Shown here: piece by piece, positions 57,318 to 64,000 of the stretch
Layout of the letters: every line of letters starts with the position of its first letter
Position numbering within the stretch: position 1 is the first letter of the stretch
NCBI RefSeq assembly: GCF_040939785.1
Contig: NZ_CP162553.1
Location: 4,731,001 to 4,795,000, forward strand
Length of the DNA: 64,000 bases
Direction: 5' to 3'
Source of the DNA: Bradyrhizobium lupini
Lineage (GTDB): Bacteria; Pseudomonadota; Alphaproteobacteria; Rhizobiales; Xanthobacteraceae
Made by a program: the position numbers and the translations under genes
The notes under the pieces: generated by a model
Told to the model about the DNA's origin: nothing
The model's database searches: none
The model's input: the letters and a program-made list of their open reading frames with translations, nothing else

Positions 57318-58789
57318 TCAGATACGTCGCGCGAGCGCGGCGTTGCCGGTGACGCGCTGTGGCGCAGACGCAGCCGACGTCGCGCCTGAGCTGGATATGC
57401 CGGAGCCATTGGATCCCTGAATGTCCTGTGCCTGGTTCGGCGCGGCGGTAGCAGATGACCCCTCCGGCCGCAATGGCCGGGGCGGCGCGAACAGGAACCC
57501 TGGCCGAACCGCACGTCATAATCGAGCAGGTCGATCACGGCGCGCTCGCCCTCGATCCGCTCGGCGATCAGATCGATGCCGAAGCGGCCGAGCAGGTCGG
57601 AGAGATCGGACGGGTGGATGTCCGAGGCCGAAGCCTGCCTGGGGTCGAGCAGGAGCGAGGCCGGCACCTTGATGAAGCGCACGCCGCGATCGGCGAGCTC
57701 GCGCGGTTCGATGCGCAAATCGGTGACATGGTCGATCGAGAAACGGAAGCCGCGCTGGGCGAGCGCCGCGAGATTCTCGGTTTCGGCCGGGCCGAGATTG
57801 CGGAAGGTGGATTGCTTGAATTCCAGCACCAGCGAGGGCGCCAGCGCCCGATTGGCTTCGAGGAAATCGAGGTATTGCGCGAAGGTCGTGGAATTGCCGA
57901 GCGTGGAAGCCGCGACGTTGCAGAACACGCCGACTTCCTTGTTGCGTACCATCAGGCGCCGCAGCACCTGCACGCAGCGCAGCATGACCATGTTGTCGAT
58001 GCGCCCGATCAACCCGGAGGCCTCCGCGATGCTGATGAACTCCTCGGCCGCGACCAGCTGGTCACGCTCGTCGCGCAGGCGCGTCACGGCCTCGTAGAAC
58101 CGGACCTTGCGCTGCGGCAGCGACACCATCGGCTGGAGGAAGATGTCGATGCGGTTCTCGTCGATCGCGTTGCGGAGCGTCGCCAGCAATTGGGTCTGGT
58201 TGCGGCCGTTGGCGGTCTGAACCGGATTGGCGGTCTGGGTCTGGATCGCCGGTGCTGCCGGCCGCATTGGCGGCGGCGCGGGCGCCGGGGCAGCCGGCCG
58301 TTCCTCCTCGAACGTGGCCATCAGGTCGAGCGGCGCGTCCGGCTCCTGCCTTGCGACCGGCGCGGGGGCCGACACTGGCGCGTTGCCGGCCATCAGATCC
58401 TCATGGGCCGACACGGTGGTGGCGAGTTGCCTGACCAGTCCGCCGAGTTCGTTGATCTCGCCGACCACCGACTGGATGCGGTCGGAGTTGGCCGAATTGG
58501 AAGAGGCGATGCGTGCTTCGATCGTGGCGAGCCGGCGGCCGAATTCGGCGACCTGACGGGCGAGGTCGGCGGTGCCGCGCGAAAGATCGGCGATCTGGCC
58601 GCCGACGTCGCTGCGGTCGCGCAGTCGCATCGACACTGCATTGTAGAGGATCAGGAAGGTCAGCGCCGTCAGCGCCACGATCGCGGATTCGGTTCCGCTG
58701 ATGCCGGCGACCGCGTAGAGCAGGAGCCCGAGCGAGGCGGCGACCAGAACCATGCAGATCGCGATGAAGATCGTCGAAATACGAATCAT
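57318..58789 (-). pseudogene. EAL-domain protein, degenerate, frameshifted at 3' end
   Basis: The protein starts with two membrane segments (ISTIFIAICMVLVAASLGLLL and a second to about 52), a coiled region and a Pro/Ala linker. An EAL domain runs from about 205. Catalytic positions are partly altered: YEAV for EAL, and SIDHV where two adjacent Asp are expected. At 57496-57497 one base is missing; restoring it gives VRFGQGFLFAPPRPL and a stop at 57318. The intact protein would have about 490 residues and probably binds rather than cleaves c-di-GMP. Confidence 0.85.
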
Positions 58790-58931
58790 GCCGCGCGTTA
58801 CGCCTCAAGAGCTGACTGCCTGACCGGGAAAACACGGGTGGCGTTTCGAACCCGTCACGCCGCATGCTCCCCCAAGCGGCATGACCTTAACATCATTGTT
58901 GATTCGAGGGGATAGCGGCCCAATCGCAGAG

Positions 58932-60062
58932 TCAGGACGGCGCCGCGGCGCCGACCGTGTCGGCCGAGACGGCCTCGCGGGTGCCTAGCGGCTTGGGCGG
59001 CCCGGTGGTCGTGTCGCGCAAGGTCTGCCGTTCGATCTCCGAATTCAGCTCAGCCCCGAACATGATGACGATGGCCGACATCCACATCCACATCATCAAG
59101 CCGATCGCAGCGCCGAGCGAGCCGTAGGTCGCGTTGTAATTTGCGAATTCGGACAGATACCAGGACAGCAGCGCCGAGCCGCCGATCCAGAGGATCGCGG
59201 CCGTCACAGCGCCGGGGCTCAGCCATTGCCAGCGCGGGGCGTCGCGGCTGGGCGCGAAGCGGTAGAGGACGGCGAGCGCCGCAAGGAGAATGACGAACAG
59301 CACCGGCCATCGCGCCAGCGCCACGATCAGCTTGCTTTCGGGCGCCATGCCGAGGTGGTTGAGCGCGAGCGGGAAGGCGACGACGGCGCCCACCATCAGC
59401 AGCAGGGCAACGATGCCACCGACCGTGAAAGCCAGCGAGACCGTGTTCAGCCGGATGAAGCTGCGCTTTTCACGCTCCTCATAGGCGACGTTGAGGGCGT
59501 CGAAGATGGCTTTGACGCCGGCATTGGCGCTCCAGATCGCGAGCACGAGTCCAAACAGGAAAGTGAAACCAAGGGTCGCGCCGCCGTTCGACACGACGCG
59601 CGCCACCTGGTCCTCGACGATCTGGAACGCGCCCTCCGGCAGCATCATCGCGAGCGATTGCAGGTTGGAACTGATCGTCGAGGGATCGGCGAACAGGCCA
59701 TAGAATGAAACCAGCGCCGTGATGGCGGGAAAGATCGCGAGCAGTCCGAAAAAGACGACGCCGCCGGCGGTCGCGAGCAGGCGATCCTCGTCGATGCGCT
59801 GATAGGTGCGCCAGAGGATGTCCTTCCAGCCTGCCCACGGGATCGCGAACGGGCTTTTCGCGCGGCGGCCGCGGCCGGGCTGCGAGGCTGCGCCCGTCGG
59901 GCTCGTTTCCGGCGAATTCGCCTCGCCGTTGCGGTGGTCTTGCGGAGGTCCCGGCCGGATCAGGCCAGAATCCTGGAAATACCGTTCCGCGGTGAGCACG
60001 AACACGGTCGTGGCTGCGACTAACAGCCAGCTGTCGAATTGCTCGGCGCGCCGCATACGCAT
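58932..60062 (-). CDS. YihY/virulence factor BrkB family membrane protein
   Basis: The 376-residue product has a first membrane helix, a polar linker and the YihY core of about six helices (DRLLATAGGVVFFGLLAIFPAI, LGFTFLFGLVLAIWSANAGVKA, YGSLGAAIGLMMWMWMSAIVIMFGAELNSEIE). The family was once called RNase BN by mistake; the role is unknown. ATG 60062 is preferred because it lies 2 nt after the repaired end of the preceding gene; a longer frame to 60179 looks non-coding. Confidence 0.9.
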   Translation of the reverse strand: MRMRRAEQFDSWLLVAATTVFVLTAERYFQDSGLIRPGPPQDHRNGEANSPETSPTGAASQPGRGRRAKSPFAIPWAGWKDILWRTYQRIDEDRLLATAGGVVFFGLLAIFPAITALVSFYGLFADPSTISSNLQSLAMMLPEGAFQIVEDQVARVVSNGGATLGFTFLFGLVLAIWSANAGVKAIFDALNVAYEEREKRSFIRLNTVSLAFTVGGIVALLLMVGAVVAFPLALNHLGMAPESKLIVALARWPVLFVILLAALAVLYRFAPSRDAPRWQWLSPGAVTAAILWIGGSALLSWYLSEFANYNATYGSLGAAIGLMMWMWMSAIVIMFGAELNSEIERQTLRDTTTGPPKPLGTREAVSADTVGAAAPS

Positions 60063-60064
60063 TT

Positions 60065-60663
60065 TCAGGTATCCGCTCCGTGGCCGTGACGCCGCCTGCG
60101 CGCGGCCGTGATCCCGACCAGCCCAACGGCCGCGAGCATCAGCCCGAGTTGCACGGGCCGGTTGGACCGAGCCGGCCACGTGCTGCCGCCATGTCCTGAC
60201 TCATGTCCTCGTTCGCCCGGCGCGAGCGGCGCCAGGGAATTGTCGTCGCGACCTCTTTCACCGCCTCCTTCACCGTTCCGCGCGGGATGCGCGGGGTGGC
60301 GATAGCCACCCGTAGGCGGCTGGCGAGCGGCACGATCGGCTTGGTCTTGCGCTTCATCTGGGCCATGGCCACGCCGGCGCAGGCGGCGGCCAGGACCAGG
60401 AGCACAGCGCCGACGGCGCCGAACCCCCAGAATTGCCCGTAATGGATTGCAATCCAGCGGTACAGGGCGATCAGGCCGACGAAGAAGGCTGCGACGACGA
60501 ACAAGCCCGCAACCGCGAGCAGTCCGGCCGCAGCCCCGTACGACGTCATGCGCCCTGTGGCCTGGTTGCTCCGGTCGCGGGCATAGGACTGGGCGGCGCG
60601 CTTGAGATGGTTGAGCTTGAGCGCGACGCCGGCGCGCAGCAATTCGCCCGATGGCGCAAGCAT
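60065..60663 (-). CDS. Small membrane protein, probable 3' frameshift
   Basis: The product has an amphipathic N-terminus, two strong membrane helices (about 43-66 and 77-100) and a basic tail, recalling holin-like DUF1469-type proteins. As given, the frame stops at 60139. One extra base near 60183-60190 would continue it through TWPARSNRPVQLGLMLAAVG, a third helix with a basic end, and stop at 60065, 2 nt before yihY. That continuation is inferred and less certain than the other frame repairs. Confidence 0.65.
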
Positions 60664-60753
60664 GCAGTTATCCTCCGAGTGCGAGAAAATTCGTCGGGGG
60701 ATGAACGTGGCGGTATTTGACTTGTTCCGACGAGGTCTGCCCGCCGTGATGGA

Positions 60754-61713
60754 TCAGCCGAGATCGGCTGCCGCGATCCAGAACACTTCGCCCTCGGAGT
60801 CCTCGGTGTCGAGCCAGAGCAGCGGCAATTCAGGAAAGGCCTCGTCAACCAATTCGCGGCCGCGGCCGATCTCGCAGATCAGCCCGCCATGCGGCGTCAA
60901 ATGGCCGGGCGCATCGCGCAGGATCCGGCGCACCACATCGAGACCGTCGGCGCCGCCGTCGAAGGCGAGCTTCGGCTCGGCCCGGCACTCGGGCGGCAGC
61001 GCCGCCATGCCTTCGGCGTCGACATAAGGCGGGTTGGTGATGATCAGGTCGTATTTGGTGTTACCGAGTGGGGCGAACAGGTCGCCGCGATGCAGGCTGA
61101 TCCGGCCATCGAGCCCGTATTCGCCGACATTTCGTCTGGCGACGTCGATCGCGCCCTTCGAGATATCGACGGCATCGATCGTGGCGTTCGGGAAATGATG
61201 CGCGGCGAGGATCGCGAGGCATCCCGATCCCGTGCAGAGATCGAGCACGCGCTCGACGGCGCTGGAATCGTCGATCAGCGAGCCGGCTTCGCCGTCGCCG
61301 CCGAAATGCGACTCCAAGAGTTCACCGATGAAGGAGCGCGGAACGATGACGCGCTCGTCGACATAAAACGGCAGGCCGCGCATGTAGATCTTGTTGACGA
61401 GATACGCGGCCGGTTTGCGCGTAGTGACGCGCTGATGAACGAGATCGATGATGGTCCTGCCCTCGGCGGTCGTGACGCGCGCGTTGGCAAAAATCTCGAA
61501 CTGCTCGGGATGCAGATGCAGGGCTTCACAGACCAGGAAAGCCGCTTCCGCGACCGGATCGGGCGTGCCATGGGCAAAGGCGAGCTTGGTCTCATTGAAG
61601 CGGCTCACGGCATAGCGGACGAAATCGATCAGCGTGAGAAGCTCGCCGGGGGCCACTTTCGCGAGCTTTGGCGCGGCGCGGCCGCGCACGGCCTTTTTGG
61701 ATGTTGTTGCCAT
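60754..61713 (-). CDS. prmB: 50S ribosomal protein L3 glutamine methyltransferase
   Basis: PrmB methylates a glutamine of L3. The 319-residue protein has an N-terminal helical domain, the SAM motif VLDLCTGSGCLAILAA and the catalytic IITNPPYVDAEGM. The VDERVIVPRSFIGELL block favours PrmB over the release-factor enzyme PrmC. ATG 61713 overlaps the moaE stop. Confidence 0.9.
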   Translation of the reverse strand: MATTSKKAVRGRAAPKLAKVAPGELLTLIDFVRYAVSRFNETKLAFAHGTPDPVAEAAFLVCEALHLHPEQFEIFANARVTTAEGRTIIDLVHQRVTTRKPAAYLVNKIYMRGLPFYVDERVIVPRSFIGELLESHFGGDGEAGSLIDDSSAVERVLDLCTGSGCLAILAAHHFPNATIDAVDISKGAIDVARRNVGEYGLDGRISLHRGDLFAPLGNTKYDLIITNPPYVDAEGMAALPPECRAEPKLAFDGGADGLDVVRRILRDAPGHLTPHGGLICEIGRGRELVDEAFPELPLLWLDTEDSEGEVFWIAAADLG

Positions 61714-62189
61714 CAGGATCGGGTCCAGCGTGCGGCGGCTTCGTCGTCGCGGGCCTGGGCCTCGACCCAGCCGGTGCCGGTGGCGCTCTCTTCCTTCTTC
61801 CAGAACGGCGCGTTGGTCTTGAGATAATCCATCAGGAACTCGGCTGCCTGGAACGCGGCCTGGCGGTGCTGCGAGGCGGTCAGCACCAGCACGATGTTCT
61901 GGCCGGGCATGAAACGGCCGACGCGATGGATCACCGTGACGCCGCTGAGAGGCCAGCGCGAGATGGCCTCGTCGGCATGGCGCCTGATCTCTTCCTCGGC
62001 CATGCCGGGATAATGCTCCAGCGAGAGCGCGGCGATCTTCGCGCTGTCTTCGTCGCTGCGGCAGATGCCGGAAAAACTCACGACCGCACCGATGTCGGTG
62101 CGGTTCCCGGTCAGCACCGCGATCTCGCGTGCGATGTCGAAATCGTCTTGCTGGATACGGATGGTGACGGGGCAGGTGGTGACGGGCAT
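61713..62189 (-). CDS. moaE: Molybdopterin synthase catalytic subunit
   Basis: MoaE with MoaD adds sulfur to precursor Z to form molybdopterin. The 158-residue protein has GAVVSFSGICR, LEHYPGMAEEEI, HRVGRF and the catalytic Lys region FWKKEES. It lies 3 nt after moaD and overlaps prmB. Confidence 0.95.
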   Translation of the reverse strand: MPVTTCPVTIRIQQDDFDIAREIAVLTGNRTDIGAVVSFSGICRSDEDSAKIAALSLEHYPGMAEEEIRRHADEAISRWPLSGVTVIHRVGRFMPGQNIVLVLTASQHRQAAFQAAEFLMDYLKTNAPFWKKEESATGTGWVEAQARDDEAAARWTRS

Positions 62190-62192
62190 GGC

Positions 62193-62444
62193 CTAGCCGC
62201 CGGTCATCGGCGGGAAGAACGCGATCTCGCGAGCGCCCGCGATCGCGGCGTCCGACTTGACGTGGGCATGGTCGATCGCGGTGCGGATCACCTTCGGCTT
62301 CTCGAACGCATAGGCGTAGGCTTCGCCTTGGCCGGACAGCCAGGCGATCAGCTCCTCCACGGTGCGCACGGTCGCGGGCGGCTCGATCGTCTCCTCGGCC
62401 TTGCCGACGCGCTCGCGCACCCAGGCGAAGTACTTCACCTTCAT
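62193..62444 (-). CDS. moaD: Molybdopterin synthase sulfur carrier subunit
   Basis: The 83-residue ubiquitin-like protein ends in the required Gly-Gly (FFPPMTGG), which carries the thiocarboxylate. It overlaps pgsA by 4 bp and precedes moaE. Confidence 0.95.
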   Translation of the reverse strand: MKVKYFAWVRERVGKAEETIEPPATVRTVEELIAWLSGQGEAYAYAFEKPKVIRTAIDHAHVKSDAAIAGAREIAFFPPMTGG

Positions 62445-63058
62445 CCCTCATCCTCCTTGATGAGGTGATGGATGCCGGCCCCGAAATAGTCGTAGCCGGT
62501 GTACATGGTGAGGATCGCCGAGGCCCAGAGCAGCGCCAGCCCGATCATCGAGACCATGGGCACGACCTCATCGCCGGCCGGACCAGCCAGCAGGAAGCCG
62601 ATGGCGATGAGCTGAACCGTCGTCTTCCATTTCGCAAGCTTGGTCACGGGCACGCTGACACGCAGCGCGGCAAGATACTCGCGCAGGCCCGAGACCAGGA
62701 TCTCGCGGCACAGGATCACGATGGCGGCCCACAGCGACCAGCCGTGAATGATGCCGTCGGCGGCCAGCATCAGCAGGCACGAGGCGACCAGAAGCTTGTC
62801 GGCGATCGGATCGAGCATGCGGCCGAACGCCGATTGCTGATTCCAGATCCGTGCGTAATAGCCGTCGAGGTAATCGGTGACCGCAGCCGCGATAAAAATG
62901 GCGACGGCGACCCAGCGCAGCCACAGCGGGCCGTCCATGATCGACTGTGCGTAGATGCACCCGACCACGACCGGGATCGCGGCGATCCGGCCGTAGGTCA
63001 GGATGTTCGGGAGGGACATCGCGCGGCTGGTCGTCCCTCGTGTCGTGGCGATGTTCAT
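62441..63058 (-). CDS. pgsA: CDP-diacylglycerol-glycerol-3-phosphate phosphatidyltransferase
   Basis: PgsA makes phosphatidylglycerol phosphate in the inner membrane. The 205-residue protein has several membrane helices and the CDP-alcohol motif, D-G-x2-A-R-x8-G-x3-D-x3-D, seen from DYLDGYYARIWN to FGRMLDPIADK. ATG 63058 has an AGGA site; ATG 63019 is the alternative. uvrC lies upstream on the same strand, the usual rhizobial uvrC-pgsA-moaD-moaE order. Confidence 0.95.
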   Translation of the reverse strand: MNIATTRGTTSRAMSLPNILTYGRIAAIPVVVGCIYAQSIMDGPLWLRWVAVAIFIAAAVTDYLDGYYARIWNQQSAFGRMLDPIADKLLVASCLLMLAADGIIHGWSLWAAIVILCREILVSGLREYLAALRVSVPVTKLAKWKTTVQLIAIGFLLAGPAGDEVVPMVSMIGLALLWASAILTMYTGYDYFGAGIHHLIKEDEG

Positions 63059-63157
63059 CCGTCCTACCAATACCGCTGCAGCCTGAAGGTCAACCGTTCC
63101 GCTCCCCAAATGGGGTGCGGGATGCGACGACCATATGACCGCGGCCCCCCTTTTATT

Positions 63158-64000
63158 TCACCCCGGCTGGGGATGGAAATACTCGAAAATCCTGCGGGCG
63201 CTCTCGGCGCTCACCCCCGGAACCTTACCGAGATCGGTGATCGAGGCCCGTTCGATCTCCTTCAGGGTTCCGAAATGATGCAGCAAGGCACGTTTGCGTG
63301 ACGGACCGATGCCAGGAATCTCCTGCAAGCCGGCCTCGCGGATGTCCTTCTTGCGCAGCTTGCGGTGCGAGCCGATGACGAAACGGTGCGCCTCGTCCCG
63401 CAGCCGCTGGATGAAATAGAGCACGGGGTCGCGCGGCTCCAGCTTGATCGCCTCGCGCTCCGGCATGAACAGGGTCTCGCGGCCGGCATCCCGGTCCGGC
63501 CCCTTGGCCACCGACATCAGCGCCACCTGGGTCAGGCCGAGATTTGCAAAGATGTCCCGGACCGCGTTGAGCTGGCCGCGGCCGCCATCGATGATCACGA
63601 GATCGGGCCATTGCGGGAAGTCGTCGTCCTTGGCTTTGGCCGCGTTGTCCTCGGGTGGATTGATCAAGCGCTTGAAACGGCGTTCGAGCACCTCGCGCAT
63701 CATCCCGTAATCGTCGCCGGGCGTCAGGCCCTCCGACTTGATGTTGAACTTGCGATACTGGTTTTTCACAAAACCGTCCGGGCCGGCGACGATCATGGCG
63801 CCGACTGCGTTGGTGCCCTGGATGTGGCTGTTGTCGTAGACCTCGATCCGCTTCGGCGCATGCGTCAGGCTCAGGGTCGTGGCCATGGCGTCCAACAGGC
63901 GGCTCTGCGTCGCGGTGTCCGCGAGCTTGCGGCCCAGGGCCTCGCGCGCGTTGGTGAGCGCGTGGGTGACGAGCTCCTTCTTCTCGCCGCGCTTCGGCAT
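63158..64000 (-). CDS. uvrC: Excinuclease ABC subunit C, 3' part
   Basis: UvrC makes the two incisions in nucleotide excision repair. The 280 visible residues are the C-terminal part: the RNase H-like endonuclease ([39 protein letters not shown]) and the tandem helix-hairpin-helix ([37 protein letters not shown]). The gene runs past the right edge, so the N-terminal GIY-YIG half is not seen. Confidence 0.96.
   Translation of the reverse strand: MPKRGEKKELVTHALTNAREALGRKLADTATQSRLLDAMATTLSLTHAPKRIEVYDNSHIQGTNAVGAMIVAGPDGFVKNQYRKFNIKSEGLTPGDDYGMMREVLERRFKRLINPPEDNAAKAKDDDFPQWPDLVIIDGGRGQLNAVRDIFANLGLTQVALMSVAKGPDRDAGRETLFMPEREAIKLEPRDPVLYFIQRLRDEAHRFVIGSHRKLRKKDIREAGLQEIPGIGPSRKRALLHHFGTLKEIERASITDLGKVPGVSAESARRIFEYFHPQPG

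Overview
The window looks like a chromosomal segment of a high-GC alphaproteobacterium, most probably Bradyrhizobium or a close relative. The evidence is the protein sequences themselves (DUF6101, DUF2076, DUF4170, DUF2093 and TIGR01459 HAD families; a CIRCE-controlled groESL; a HisG/HisZ pair; an alphaproteobacterial CheZ), the strong G/C third-position bias, and dispersed GC-rich intergenic repeats. No rRNA, tRNA, CRISPR array or prophage was seen. Most of the window is core housekeeping DNA in compact, often 1-8 bp overlapping, operons.

Layout. 0-7.6 kb: exported protein, groES-groEL with promoter and CIRCE, a lipoprotein, CheZ-like phosphatase, L,D-transpeptidase, DUF2076 protein. 7.7-14.3 kb: deacetylase/glycosyltransferase pair, hisG-hisZ, AraC-type regulator, rsmE. 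14.5-22.4 kb: exported protein with ubiA, DUF6101, then a + strand cell-envelope cluster pmbA, inositol-monophosphatase-like gene, DUF4170, DUF374 acyltransferase, waaA, lpxK. 22.6-26.2 kb: small genes (GYD, two very small proteins, PsiF-like, DUF2093), a hydrolase lacking its nucleophile, and REP-like repeats. 26.2-30.4 kb: xseA and a three-gene operon (hydrolase, membrane protein, winged-helix regulator) behind a palindrome-covered promoter. 30.5-34.6 kb: the most accessory part, with an HWE histidine kinase and response regulator behind a candidate EcfG-type promoter, a complete RAYT transposase between inverted REP sequences, and an orphan gene of lower GC. 34.7-42.8 kb: purD, a haloacetate-dehalogenase-like gene, tadA, a pseudouridine synthase with a huge disordered N-terminus, rsmD, mutL, a ribbon-helix-helix protein. 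42.9-46 kb: GMC oxidoreductase/Tat subunit/VOC/cytochrome c operon. 46-56.4 kb: arfB, paired M16 peptidases, lspA, ileS, ribF, cheY. 56.4-64 kb: HAD hydrolase, EAL-like protein, YihY and a small membrane protein, prmB, moaE, moaD, pgsA and the 3' half of uvrC, which runs off the right end.

Data quality. Six genes carry apparent one- or two-base deletions. The clearest is ileS, where a 1-base and a 2-base loss cancel and leave about 20 residues of wrong frame over the conserved WFDSGS segment of an essential enzyme. The others are an inositol-monophosphatase-like gene, a DUF374 acyltransferase, xseA, an EAL gene and, less certainly, a small membrane protein. All are losses and several lie in homopolymers or GC repeats, so I read them as sequencing or assembly errors rather than pseudogenes.

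The best candidates for undescribed biology are the autoregulated three-gene operon at 27.9-29.9 kb, the stress-type kinase/regulator module at 30.5-33.2 kb, the RAYT/REP unit with its low-GC neighbour at 33.3-34.6 kb, and the very small protein genes around 23 and 30 kb. None amounts to a clearly new system on sequence alone.
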